A DNA stretch of 64,000 bases from contig JAUIDB010000008.1 of NCBI GenBank assembly GCA_030429235.1, positions 1-64,000 on the forward strand, written 5' to 3'. The notes below the pieces were generated by a model. The model was not told the DNA's origin. It did not search any database and saw only the letters and a list, made by a program, of their open reading frames with translations. The stretch comes from Thermoanaerobaculia bacterium (GTDB lineage: Bacteria > Acidobacteriota > Thermoanaerobaculia > Multivoradales > JAIOJS01). Shown here in pieces: positions 1 to 12,619 of this stretch (the first letter of the stretch is position 1; each line of letters opens with the position of its first letter). A program made the position numbers and the translations under genes.

Positions 1-948
1 CAGGAGGTCGTGGTCCTCGGCGCTGGCTCTCTGCAGGTCGTCGAAGACCAGGCAGAGAGGAGTTCCCTGGCTCAGCTGGTCGACCCGAGCCGCGAACGAA
101 TCCGTGTCGGCGGCCTCCTGCAGGGGCGCCACCGCCGGGCCGTCGAGGGCGTGTTCGAGCCCGTCGGACAACCCCTCTCGGAGAGGACGGTTGGATCGAC
201 TGGGGCTCGTCGTCAGTACCGTGAAACCCTGCCGACCTCCGATCACGCGCGCCGCCAGCCGACTCTTGCCGCTGCCCAGAGGACCCGTGACCCGACAGCG
301 CCCCGTGGCCAGCGCCTCGCCCAGGGCTCGCTCCAGGCGGCGGCGGGGGATCCACTCGATCGAACGCCCGAAGATCGTCGGGTTGCGGCCGCGGGGCAGG
401 CTGGGCGCCTGGCCGCGGGAGGCTCGTTGCAGTGGTACCTCCGGCAGGGCTGCCGTCGACCAGTTGTCGGCCGGCTCCAGAGACCAGTTTCCCTCGAGGG
501 AGTGGACGGCTCGGCTGGTGACGTAGAGGCCGGGAGGAAAGGTCAAGAGAGGCCGTTCTTGCATCGCCCGGGTCAGTGGGTCGCGCGAGTCCAACACGAG
601 TTGCTCGCCCTGTCGTTCGACCATGCAGGGTGCGACCAGGAGGACGAGGTCGCGACTCAACGGGAGTTCCGGATCCTCTACGGCGGCGAGAAGCTGCAGC
701 CCGAACTCGAGCGCCGAATCGAGGGTATCGGCGGTCCGGGCGCTGGCGAGTATGGCCAAGAGCCCTGGTGCCACGGCGCGGACGCCCGGGAGTCGGTCTT
801 CCAACTGCGCCGCCAGTGGCGGCCACTCCTTGCGAACGATCTCCTTCCCTGACAGATACAGGAACGCGGCAGGGAGGCGCCAACCGAGGGGCCAACCGGG
901 GGTGGCCGGATGGGAAGCGCTGACTGGGGGGTGATCAGGGGTCGTCAT
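1..948 (-). CDS. P-loop ATPase, partial (3' end outside window)
   Basis: An open reverse-strand frame of 316 codons runs from ATG at 948 off the left edge, so it has no stop in the window. The first 200 residues are unrecognised. At about residues 218-226 there is a Walker A motif, GPLGSGKSR, and near residue 305 a Walker B, LCLVFDDLQ. The spacing fits the start of an AAA_16/NACHT/STAND-type ATPase module as found in signalling ATPases and regulators. The Walker B position near the edge means most of the ATPase and any C-terminal effector are missing, so no function can be assigned. It is divergent from the next gene. Confidence 0.72.
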   Translation of the reverse strand, partial: MTTPDHPPVSASHPATPGWPLGWRLPAAFLYLSGKEIVRKEWPPLAAQLEDRLPGVRAVAPGLLAILASARTADTLDSALEFGLQLLAAVEDPELPLSRDLVLLVAPCMVERQGEQLVLDSRDPLTRAMQERPLLTFPPGLYVTSRAVHSLEGNWSLEPADNWSTAALPEVPLQRASRGQAPSLPRGRNPTIFGRSIEWIPRRRLERALGEALATGRCRVTGPLGSGKSRLAARVIGGRQGFTVLTTSPSRSNRPLREGLSDGLEHALDGPAVAPLQEAADTDSFAARVDQLSQGTPLCLVFDDLQRASAEDHDLL

Positions 949-967
949 CGCGGTTCGCTACCTCATG

Positions 968-973
968 ATCCTA
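968..973 (-). promoter_or_regulatory. -10 box candidate for the P-loop ATPase
   Basis: TAGGAT on the reverse strand lies 19 nt before the ATG at 948, with GAGG between them as a weak Shine-Dalgarno. No -35 match is visible. The same hexamer precedes the genes at 15495 and 62916. Confidence 0.35.
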
Positions 974-1015
974 CCCTAGGTGCCAGCCCCGAGTCGGAGC
1001 AGAGCGGTCTTGGTG

Positions 1016-1021
1016 TACAAT
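1016..1021 (+). promoter_or_regulatory. -10 box candidate, TACAAT
   Basis: TACAAT lies in the divergent region between the ATPase and the gene at 1146. It would give a leader of about 120 nt. No convincing -35 is seen. Confidence 0.3.
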
Positions 1022-1145
1022 CTTGCGACGCCTTGGTGCGCCCGATCGTGGATCCTCGCACCACCGCGTTCCCCCAGACCTAGCCACCGACTTGGTCGGT
1101 GTTTGCCCGCCCCACCGAACCGTACCGCAGAGACAGGAGCCCGCC

Positions 1146-1694
1146 ATGAGTGGTCGTCACCTGATGAACCGACTCTTCTACTTCACGATCGAAGACGAGA
1201 GCATGCTCGCCGAGTCCTTCGGCAAACTCGAACGTGATTTCTTCGCCGTCGCCTACAAAGTAGATGGCACGGACGATGTCTTCGTGACCACGCAGGCCAC
1301 CAAGGAGGCCTTCGATCGTCACGATGTGTCGTACACGGTCCTCGCCGAGGAGGAGACCTCCAAGGTCGCGGTCCTACACAGCGCCTTGTCGCAGGAGGAG
1401 TTGGGCGACTACGACGACTCGCTGAAGGCGTTGGCGCTGGCTCGACGGGCGGTGGCGCTCGCCTGCGTCGGGCGCAACGGCGACAAGGACCTGGGCTTCG
1501 ACCTGAGCGACGGCGTCGGCAAGTACACCTACTTCACCGCTCCCGCCGGCCACACCTACATCTGGCGGCTGTTCAGCGACCGCACCGAGGCCGCCGACTT
1601 CCTCGACAAACTCACAGCGAGTCACAAGGAAGCTCTGGACTGGGCCGAAGCGATTCCACTGGAATCGGCGGACGAGCTCCGAACCTTTGGCTGA
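1146..1694 (+). CDS. hypothetical protein
   Basis: This is a 182-residue soluble protein that I do not recognise. I chose ATG 1146 because GACAGGAG sits about 6 nt upstream; the frame stays open upstream, but only with weak starts. The sequence is rich in acidic residues, with no signal peptide, membrane helix or cysteine-based metal site (one Cys near residue 110). The composition looks like an ordinary folded alpha/beta protein. It stands alone between a divergent ATPase and exonuclease VII, so context gives no role. Confidence 0.7.
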   Translation: MSGRHLMNRLFYFTIEDESMLAESFGKLERDFFAVAYKVDGTDDVFVTTQATKEAFDRHDVSYTVLAEEETSKVAVLHSALSQEELGDYDDSLKALALARRAVALACVGRNGDKDLGFDLSDGVGKYTYFTAPAGHTYIWRLFSDRTEAADFLDKLTASHKEALDWAEAIPLESADELRTFG

Positions 1695-1740
1695 ACCGAC
1701 CACGACCCTTCACGGGGTCTTCCCCACGTTCTAGGTTCCT

Positions 1741-3144
1741 TTGAGCCAGTTCAATCTCTTCGCCGAGCCCACCTGGCGCGTTTCGCAGCTCGGGGAAGAG
1801 ATCAAGCTCTTCCTCAACGAGGCCTTCCCCAGGGTTTGGGTGGTGGGAGAGGTGCAGCGTCGCCGCTCCTCGCCGCGCGGTCACGTGTACTTCGAACTGG
1901 TCGAGAAGGGGCAGGGCGACCAGATCCTGGGACGCATCGATGCGGTCTTGTGGCGCAGTGCCGCCCAGCGAGTCGGCCGCGAGCTTGCCGAGGCGGGTCT
2001 CGAGCTGGCCGCCGGCGCCGAGATCCGTTGCCGCGGCCGCGTCGACTTCTGGCCCCCCAGTGGTCGGATCCAGTTCTCGGTCGACGCCATCGATCCGGTC
2101 TTCTCTCTGGGACAACTGGAGCGGCGCCGACGACAGACCCTCCAGGAACTGGCTCGGGCCGGGTTGCTCGAGCGCAACGGATCCTTGCCGCTGCCGGTCG
2201 TGCCGCTGCGGATCGGGCTCGTCACGTCGGAGGGAAGCGCGGCGTACCACGACTTCGTGAAGTCGCTCGAGGCTTCGCCCTATCGCTTCGAGGTTCGGCT
2301 GGAGCATGCGGCGGTGCAGGGTCCGACGGCGGAGCGAGAGGTTTCGTCGGCTCTGGAGCGGCTGGCGAGCTCGGCCGTCGAGGTCTCGGTCGTGGTGCGC
2401 GGTGGTGGATCCCGCAGTGACCTCGCCGCGTTCGACTCGCGGCGCATCGCCGAGGCGATCGCAACCCACCCGGTACCAGTCCTGTGTGGTCTGGGCCACG
2501 AGATCGACCGTTCGGTAGCCGATCAGGTCGCTCACACGGCGGTCAAGACACCCACCGGTGCGGCCGAGTTCCTGATTCGCCGGGCCGAGCTGGCGGACGA
2601 AGCGCTGCGCGACATCGAACGCCGTCTGGTGCGACGCGCGCACCAGGCCCTGACGGTCTCCCAGCGGCGGGTCGAACGCGGCGCGCATCGGTTGGTGGCG
2701 GCGGCCCAACGCTTGCGCCGGCGAGCGGATCGACTGGCCGAGGTCGGTCGTCTGCTCGGCCGACTGGCCAACCAACGGATCGTCGGGGAGCAACGGCGTT
2801 GGCGGGATCTAAGGGCACAGCTCGTCCGCGAGGCCCCACGCCGAACCCACCAGGCCCACGAACAGGGCGACCGGCTGCTTCGAGGCATCGCCAAGCACAC
2901 GCGCTGGCAACTACAGCAAGCCGATCGGGAAGTCGAGGCCGTAGCGCGTCTCTGTCGGCAGCTCGGTCCCGAGAGAACCCTGGCGCGCGGTTTCAGTATC
3001 ACCCGCACGGAGGCGGGAGCGGTCCTCTACGATGCGGGCGACGTGAGCCCAGGAGACCGGGTCGACACGCAGCTCGCTTCCGGTAGCTTGCAGAGCCGGG
3101 TTGAGTCCCGGGGCTCGAACACAGAGAATGGAGCGGCGGAGTAA
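1741..3144 (+). CDS. xseA: exodeoxyribonuclease VII large subunit
   Basis: This is the large catalytic subunit of exonuclease VII, which degrades single-stranded DNA to short oligonucleotides in mismatch repair and damage processing. The 467-residue product has the usual N-terminal OB fold (about 1-105, with WVVGEVQR), the central domain with VRGGGSRSDLAAFD and LCGLGHEIDRSVAD, and a long arginine-rich coiled coil (about 280-400). Its length is normal. The start is TTG 1741, since no ATG or GTG precedes the conserved N-terminus. The small subunit follows 32 nt downstream. Confidence 0.96.
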   Translation: MSQFNLFAEPTWRVSQLGEEIKLFLNEAFPRVWVVGEVQRRRSSPRGHVYFELVEKGQGDQILGRIDAVLWRSAAQRVGRELAEAGLELAAGAEIRCRGRVDFWPPSGRIQFSVDAIDPVFSLGQLERRRRQTLQELARAGLLERNGSLPLPVVPLRIGLVTSEGSAAYHDFVKSLEASPYRFEVRLEHAAVQGPTAEREVSSALERLASSAVEVSVVVRGGGSRSDLAAFDSRRIAEAIATHPVPVLCGLGHEIDRSVADQVAHTAVKTPTGAAEFLIRRAELADEALRDIERRLVRRAHQALTVSQRRVERGAHRLVAAAQRLRRRADRLAEVGRLLGRLANQRIVGEQRRWRDLRAQLVREAPRRTHQAHEQGDRLLRGIAKHTRWQLQQADREVEAVARLCRQLGPERTLARGFSITRTEAGAVLYDAGDVSPGDRVDTQLASGSLQSRVESRGSNTENGAAE

Positions 3145-3176
3145 GAAACGAGCCGACCAGGCCGAGAGGAAGTGAC

Positions 3177-3407
3177 ATGAGTGCACCGGACACCCCCGTC
3201 GAGACCAGCGATCCGATGAGCTTCAGCGAAGCGATGGAGGCGCTGGAGGAGATCCTGCGCCGCATCGAAGGCGAAGATACCGATATCGATGCCCTGGCGG
3301 ACGAGCTGCAGCGAGCGGCTCAGCTCCTCGAACTCTGTCGGACCAAGATTCGCAAGGCCGAGGTCGAAGTGACGCAGATCGTCCAGCAGCTCGAGTCCGA
3401 CGAGTGA
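3177..3407 (+). CDS. xseB: exodeoxyribonuclease VII small subunit
   Basis: This 76-residue protein has the helical-hairpin pattern of XseB: FSEAMEALEEILRRIEG, then LADELQRAAQLLELC. XseB binds the coiled coil of XseA in multiple copies and is needed for nuclease activity. GAGAGGAAG precedes the ATG by about 5 nt. It forms an operon with xseA, and its stop overlaps the next start. Confidence 0.94.
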   Translation: MSAPDTPVETSDPMSFSEAMEALEEILRRIEGEDTDIDALADELQRAAQLLELCRTKIRKAEVEVTQIVQQLESDE

Positions 3408-3589
3408 TCCTCGGCACCCTGATCTACTGCCTCTTCGCCAGTCTGGCGACGGTGGGGATGTACCTCGCCGTGCGCCGTCAGCGCGACGCGACCTGGGCCC
3501 TGGGTAGCGCCGCGTGCGCCTTGCTCTTCTTCGTCGGGCTCTACATCGCTTTGGACGTCTGGGTTCTGGCCGAACTTCGGAGCTGGTGA
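3404..3589 (+). CDS. small two-helix membrane protein
   Basis: This is a 61-residue protein with two predicted membrane helices (about 2-21 and 34-55). GTG 3404 overlaps the xseB stop as GTGA, typical of translational coupling, which supports it as a real gene of the exoVII operon. The basic stretch RRQRD lies between the helices. I do not recognise a family and infer no function; it could be a membrane anchor or simply a co-transcribed hypothetical protein. Confidence 0.6.
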   Translation: MILGTLIYCLFASLATVGMYLAVRRQRDATWALGSAACALLFFVGLYIALDVWVLAELRSW

Positions 3590-3777
3590 GTAGCCCTTCC
3601 GGGGCGAGTTGCAACCTGGCGGGAACCTGGCCAGGGCCGGTCGCGTAATCCTGGAGTAGATGGCGCGTAACGAAGACGACCGCCACCCCGTTCGAGCGCC
3701 ACCTCGACGGGCCCCATCAGTTTTGTATCGAGAGACCTACGACGCCGAGCCGTCGCACGATTCGAGGGAGATCACCA

Positions 3778-4929
3778 ATGAACACCACCGACCAATCCCA
3801 AAGTTGGAGCTCGCTGACCAAGACGGCACTCCTGGTTCTTTTTCTGGCGGTTTCGATGAGCGGATGGATCGGATGCGGGGATCGGGCCAACGGCTCGGCC
3901 GAGGATCTCGAGGGTGACGAGACTGCCCAGGAGGAGGAGAAGGCGATTCCGGTCGAGGTGACCGAGCTGACCCGCGGGCCGATCGAAGCGGTTCTCCATT
4001 TCTCGGCGGACCTGGAGGCCGAGGAAGCGGTTCCAGTATTCGCTCGCGCCGCCAACCACGTCGTACGTCTTCTGGTCGAAGAGGGAGACCGCGTGGAGAA
4101 GGGCCAATTGATGGTGGTCCTCGAATCGGACGAACAGCGCAACGCGGTGCAGCGGATCGAGAGTCAGCTCGACAAGGCGCGGCGCGACTTCGAGCGTCAG
4201 CAGAACCTCTACGACCAGGCACTGGTCAGCGAGCAGGTTTTCATCGAATCGCGCTACGAACTCGAACAGCTGCAGCTGAATCTCGACGACGCCCGGCGGC
4301 AGCTCTCGTACACCCAGGTTCGGGCCCCCATCGCGGGCACGGTGACCCAGCGGATGGTCAAGGTCGGTGATCAGGTCAACCTGAACCAGCACCTCTTCGA
4401 TCTAGTCGACTTCGACTCGTTGGTGGTGCGGCTCTTCGTGCCCGAGAGCGACCTGTCCCGGGTCGCCGTCGGACAACAGGTCCGCCTCACGAGCCAGGCT
4501 CTGCCCGATCGAGTCTTCCTGGGTCAGGTGGCGCGGGTGGCCCCGATCGTCGACCCGCAGACCGGCACCGTCAAGGTGACGGCCGACGTGCCGGCCGAAA
4601 GCGGGCTGTTGCCGGGGCTGTTCCTCGAAGCCGATCTGGTGACGGCCGTGCGGACCGATGCTCTGCTCGTACCCAAGCGATCTCTGGTTCTCGACGAAGA
4701 CCAGGCCTTCGTCTTCCGCCTCGGTGACGACCAGACCGTCGAGAAGATCCTCGCCCGTCCGGTCCTCGAGGACAGCTCCTGGATCGAGGTCCGCGAGGGT
4801 CTCGAGGTCGGGGATCGCATCGTCATCGCCGGTCAGGCTGGTCTCAAGAACGGAGACCGGGTGCGTCTGGTAGGGGACCAGGTCGAGTCTGCCGCCGGAG
4901 ACGAGAGTGAGGGTGCGGCCGGTGTCTGA
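3778..4929 (+). CDS. RND efflux periplasmic adaptor (HlyD/MFP family), lipoprotein-like
   Basis: This 383-residue membrane-fusion protein would bridge the inner-membrane RND pump and an outer-membrane channel. Its N-terminus has a membrane helix ending SGWIGC, an approximate lipobox with Cys about 35, so it is probably lipid-anchored in the inner membrane. Next come a biotinyl-lipoyl half (EEGDRVEKGQLMVVLES), an alpha-hairpin (about 115-177), the second lipoyl half (RAPIAGTVTQRMVKVGDQV) and beta-barrel/membrane-proximal domains. GAGGGAGA lies 8 nt before the ATG. The following RND gene overlaps its 3' end, indicating one operon. The substrate is unknown. Confidence 0.92.
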   Translation: MNTTDQSQSWSSLTKTALLVLFLAVSMSGWIGCGDRANGSAEDLEGDETAQEEEKAIPVEVTELTRGPIEAVLHFSADLEAEEAVPVFARAANHVVRLLVEEGDRVEKGQLMVVLESDEQRNAVQRIESQLDKARRDFERQQNLYDQALVSEQVFIESRYELEQLQLNLDDARRQLSYTQVRAPIAGTVTQRMVKVGDQVNLNQHLFDLVDFDSLVVRLFVPESDLSRVAVGQQVRLTSQALPDRVFLGQVARVAPIVDPQTGTVKVTADVPAESGLLPGLFLEADLVTAVRTDALLVPKRSLVLDEDQAFVFRLGDDQTVEKILARPVLEDSSWIEVREGLEVGDRIVIAGQAGLKNGDRVRLVGDQVESAAGDESEGAAGV

Positions 4930-7900
4930 GGAACCACGCGATCACGAGTCTGAAGCGCTAGCAGAGTCTGAAGCGCCAGCAGAGGCCGCCTCGGCCGCCG
5001 AGCCGTCGGACCGCGAGGACGACCAGAAGCAGGGAGAACCCACCGTGGCGGAGACGGTACCGCACGCCGCCGACGGGACCGCGAGTCGTTCGAGTTTTGC
5101 GACCTCGCGCCCCGTGGCGGTGGCCGTGGTGTTCCTGGCGGCCGTCGTCTTCGGCTGGTTGTCGTACTTCCGCCTGCCGGTCACGCTGATGCCAGAGATG
5201 TCCTATCCGACGCTCACCGTCCGCACGGAATACCCGGGCGCGGCGCCGGAAGAGGTCGAGAACGAGATCAGCCGTCCGGTCGAGGAGGCTCTCGGAGTGA
5301 TCGGCGGCCTGCAGCGGGTCTCCTCCGTGAGTCGAGCGGGAGTGAGCGACGTGATTCTCGAGTTCGGTTGGGATTTGAAGATGAGCGACGCCGTCCAGGA
5401 CACGCTGGAGAAGCTCGACCAGGTTTTGCTGCCCGAGGATGCCGAACGGCCCTTGGTACTGCGGTTCGACCCCTCGCTCGATCCGGTGATGGAGCTGTCG
5501 CTGACCGGCGTGGGCGAGCGGTTCGAAGGGGAAGAGGGCCTGCGGCGCCTGCGGCGCATCGCCGAACTCCAGATCAAGCGGCAGATCGAGCCGATCAAGG
5601 GCGTGGCGGCGGTGCAGGTGCGGGGTGGGTTGGAGGAGGAGATCCATGTCCTGCTCGACCAACGGGAACTCGAGCGCACCGGGCTGTCGATCGATCAGGT
5701 GATCCGACGCCTGGCGCAGGAGAACATCAACCTGGCCGGAGGTACCCTCAAGGAGGGGACCACCGAGTACATGGTGCGAACCCTCAACGAGTACCAGACG
5801 ATCGCGCAGATCGCCGACACCGTGGTGTTACGTCAACACGGACGCGAGGTGCGTCTCTCCGACCTGGGGCGGGTGGAGCGCGGCCACCGGGACCGCCAGA
5901 TGGTGACCCACGGCGATGGCGTCGAGAGCGTGCAACTCGATATCTTCAAGGAGGCCGATGCCAACATGGTGGCGTTGGCGCAGCGCGTTCGGGGTCAACT
6001 CGGCGACTGGCGCGACGGGAGAAGCGAGCAGGAGCGGAAAGCCGAGGCCCCGGAGGGCGCCCAATCCGCGGACCGCCGAGGTGCCGACAAGGGCCAGGGC
6101 GAAGAGAAGCTGGCCCTGGCGGGAGAACTGTACCGGAACGAGAGCGTTCGGTTGGGGCTCGTGGCCGATCGCTCGCTCTTCATCGCCTCCAGCATTCGTG
6201 AGCTCCGCTCGACCGCCGTGCTGGGCGGGGTGCTGGCGGTCTGCATCCTCTTCCTCTTCCTCGGGAGTGCGCGGACTACGGCGATCATCGCGATCTCGAT
6301 CCCGACGTCGTTGTTGGTCACCTTCGCCCCTCTCAACATCTTTGGGGTCTCCCTCAACATCATGTCCCTCGGCGGTCTGGCTCTGGGGATCGGCATGCTG
6401 GTCGATTCTTCGATCGTCGTCCTGGAGTCGATCTTCCGCTGTCGCGAAGAGGGCGATAGTCTGGTCGACTCGGTCGTCCGCGGCACCGGGGAGGTTCGGG
6501 GAGCCGTCGTCGCTTCGACGTTGACCTCGATCGCGGTGTTCTTCCCGATGGTCTTCGTCGAGGGCGTCGCCGGCCAGGCCTTCGGAGACCTGGGGCTGGC
6601 GGTGATCGTCTCCCTGATCGCCTCCTTGATCGTCGCTCTCTATCTGATCCCGATGCTGGCGGCGCGTCGCGGCATCGCCCTGGCGGGAGAGTCGCAGCCA
6701 GTCGAGTGGCTACGCTTCTCGAGCTTCGAGTCGTTGGCCAGAGACTGGCGGGCGACGCGTGGGATCTGGCGTCTGCCGGTCGGCCTCTACCTGGTGGCTC
6801 GGACGCTGATCGCCCTGCTCCTCGAGGTCGCGGGCAAGCTGTTGAGCGCCGCGGCGCTCCTGCTGCTCCTGCTGGTCGGAGCCTCGGTGCGATTCCTCTT
6901 CCGCCCGCTGGGTCGCTTCCTCCAGAAGGGGCCGCTGGCGGCGACGGATCGGGCCTTGCGAGGGGTCCAGAGCAGCTACTCCCGACTGCTTGGCGCCGCG
7001 TTGGCGCGGCCGCTTCAGGTCGTCGCCCTGGTGCTGGTCTGTCTCGTCCTGACCGGCTGGACCTTCCTGCAACTCGAGACCGAGTTGCTGCCCGAGGTAC
7101 ATCAGGGAGAGGTGACCTTCGAACTAGCCCTCCCTCCGGGGACGCCGCTCGAACGGACGCTGGAGGCGTTGGCTCCGGTCGAGGAAGCGATCGTGGCCGA
7201 GGTGGATCAGATCGAGTCGTTGTTGGTCAGTTTCGGCTACGACCCGGCGCAGTCGGCGCGCTCCGACGAGGGCGAACACACGGCGCAGTTCAAGGTGATC
7301 CTCGAGACCTCGGACCCGCGGCAGGAGGCGGCGGTGCTGTCTGAGATCCGCCGTCGGCTGGCGGCAGTTCCCGATCTCGATCAGCGAGTCGAACGGCCGG
7401 TCCTGTTCAGCTTCAAGACTCCGATCGAGGTCGAGGTGCACGGTGAGAGCCTGGCCGCTCTCAAGGACTACGCGGAGCGGGTCCGTAGCACGATGGCGGC
7501 CATGCCGGAGTTGACCGACGTGCAGACGACCTTGAAGTCGGGGGCGCCCGAGGTCGAGATCGTGTACGACCGCGAACGGCTGGCTCGGTACGGACTCAAC
7601 CTGGGGCTGGTCGCGGAGGCGGTCCGGAGCATGGTACGCGGAGACGAAGCGACGCTCTTCAACCTCGAGAACCGCCGCATCCCGATCACGGTGCGGCTGG
7701 CCGAAGAGGACCGCCGCACGGTGGAAGATATTCGCAACCTGACCGTCAACCCGGGCGGCACTGCACCCATCCCGTTGTCGGCAGTAGCGACGGTAGGCCT
7801 GGGAGAAGGGCCGTCGGAGGTCCGTCGCATCGATGGCCGCCGAGTGGCCCTGGTGCGCGCGAATCTGGGCGAAGGTTCGTTGGGCGCCGCGGTGGAGAGG

Positions 7901-8595
7901 ATCCAGCGGGACCTAGCGCAGCAGATCGAATGGCCTGACGACATGACCTTCCTGGTCGCCGGGCAACAGGAAGAATGGGAGCGCTCTTCCGGCAGTCTCG
8001 GGCTGGCCCTGGCGCTCTCGGTGTTCCTGGTCTACGTGATCATGGCGGCGCAGTTCGAGTCGCTGCTCTATCCGTTCATCATCCTCTTTACCATCCCACT
8101 AGCTTTCCTCGGAACCGGTTGGGCGCTGCTGGCTACGGGGACCAGTCTCTCGATCGTCGTCTTCCTCGGCATGATCATGCTGGCCGGGATCGTGGTGAAC
8201 AACGCGATCGTGCTGGTCGACTACGCGAACCTCCTGAAGGAGCGCGGCATGGAGCGCTGGGAAGCCGTGCGCACCGCCGGTGAGGTGCGGCTGCGGCCCA
8301 TCCTGATGACGACGGCCACGACCGTACTCGGTTTGACCCCGATGGCGTTGGGCGCGGCCGAAGGGGCGGAACTCCGAACTCCAATGGCGCTGGCGGTGAT
8401 TAGCGGCCTGATCGTCTCGACCCTCCTGACCCTGATCGTGATTCCGACGCTGTACGGGCTTCTAGACAGCTTCAAGGAGCGCCTGTTGGGGGGCGAGACC
8501 CAACTTGCGGCGCCACCGGTCGCTCGGCTCGACGAGGAGACACGTCCCGGCCTGGCGGTCGATGATGGCCTGCCCGAACCGGAGGGGGCGGCATC

Positions 8596-8599
<4 letters not shown>
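4922..8599 (+). CDS. RND efflux permease (HAE1-like), enlarged
   Basis: This is an inner-membrane proton-driven RND transporter. I chose GTG 4922 because GTGAGGG lies 8 nt upstream and it overlaps the adaptor stop; GTG 4907 is the alternative. The protein is 1225 residues, about 180 more than usual. The extra parts are an acidic N-terminal tail of about 60, a charged insert (about 366-396) and an extra segment with an additional hydrophobic stretch between TM6 and TM7 (about 587-680). The TM4 relay motif reads MLVDSSIVVLES with a single Asp, and TM10 reads VVNNAIVLVDY with no Lys, as in the VDN/VNN type of RND pump. It is followed immediately by a second RND gene. Confidence 0.92.
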
Positions 8600-11745
<3,146 letters not shown>

Positions 11746-11754
11746 GTCACCTGG

Positions 11755-11760
11755 TAGCCT
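11755..11760 (+). promoter_or_regulatory. -10 box, leaderless type
   Basis: TAGCCT ends 6 nt before the ATG at 11767 and no Shine-Dalgarno is present, so the transcript would start at or next to the start codon. Confidence 0.4.
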
Positions 11761-11766
11761 CCGAAG

Positions 11767-12603
11767 ATGGTGATTCCATCTTCCGGGTTTGATCCCCCAC
11801 TCCACGAGGTCGCGCTCCTCGGGTTGCCGACCGACGAGGCCTCGAGCTTTGCCCGAGGCGCGGCCCAGGGGCCGCAAGGTACTCGGCAGGCGCTCTACTC
11901 CGAGTCGTCGAATCTATGGTCTGAAGGGGGGCTCGACCTCGGGGGCATGCGGGACGTCCGCTGGCACGATCTCGGCGATCTAGAACTGTCGGGAGGAGCG
12001 GCGTCGCGACGCGAGATCGAGGCCGCAGTGGCGCAACAGCTGGGGCAGGGCCGCCGAGTCCTTTCGCTGGGAGGGGACCACGCGGTCAGCTACCCCGTGC
12101 TGCGGGCCTACGGGCAGCACTACTCAGACCTCACCGTCGTCCAGATCGACGCACACCCCGATCTCTACGACGAGTTCGAGGGGGACCGGTACTCCCACGC
12201 CTGTCCCTTCGCGCGGACGATGGAGACGGGGTGGATCACTCGCCTGGTCCAGGTCGGAATTCGCACGGCTACGGCGCACCAACGGGAGCAGAAGGAACGG
12301 TTTGGTGTCGAGTGGGTCGAACGTTGCCATTGGGGCGACCCCGGCCGGGTGTCCTGGACGGGGCCGGTCTACCTGTCGATCGACCTCGACGGCTTCGATC
12401 CCGGGTGTGCGCCCGGGGTTTCGCATCTCGAGGCGGGTGGCCTCTCGCCCCGTGAGGGCCTCGACTGGATCTGGCGGATCCCGCGGCTCGTCGGCGCCGA
12501 TGTGGTCGAGCTGAATCCCTCCCGCGACCGCCAGGGAGTCACGGCAGCGCTGGCCGCCAAGCTGGTCAAGGAACTGCTCGCCCGTCTGATGGAAACTCCG
12601 TAA
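11767..12603 (+). CDS. arginase/agmatinase-family metallohydrolase
   Basis: This 278-residue ureohydrolase-fold enzyme has all binuclear manganese ligands: GGDHAVS (His105), DAHPDLYD (Asp128, His130, Asp132) and SIDLDGFDP (Asp206, Asp208). These enzymes release urea from guanidino compounds, for example agmatine to putrescine. The SH-x-x-PF segment near 143-148 reads SHACPF instead of the agmatinase-like SHGTPF, so the exact substrate (agmatine, arginine, guanidinobutyrate or another) is open. It is a single-gene unit. Confidence 0.88.
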   Translation: MVIPSSGFDPPLHEVALLGLPTDEASSFARGAAQGPQGTRQALYSESSNLWSEGGLDLGGMRDVRWHDLGDLELSGGAASRREIEAAVAQQLGQGRRVLSLGGDHAVSYPVLRAYGQHYSDLTVVQIDAHPDLYDEFEGDRYSHACPFARTMETGWITRLVQVGIRTATAHQREQKERFGVEWVERCHWGDPGRVSWTGPVYLSIDLDGFDPGCAPGVSHLEAGGLSPREGLDWIWRIPRLVGADVVELNPSRDRQGVTAALAAKLVKELLARLMETP

Positions 12604-12619
12604 GGGCGGCCGCGGAGGG

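Noticed and set aside
3660-3917. 85-codon ORF before the RND adaptor
   Set aside because: It overlaps the adaptor signal sequence out of frame and has no Shine-Dalgarno or family resemblance; the adaptor has a good ribosome site of its own.
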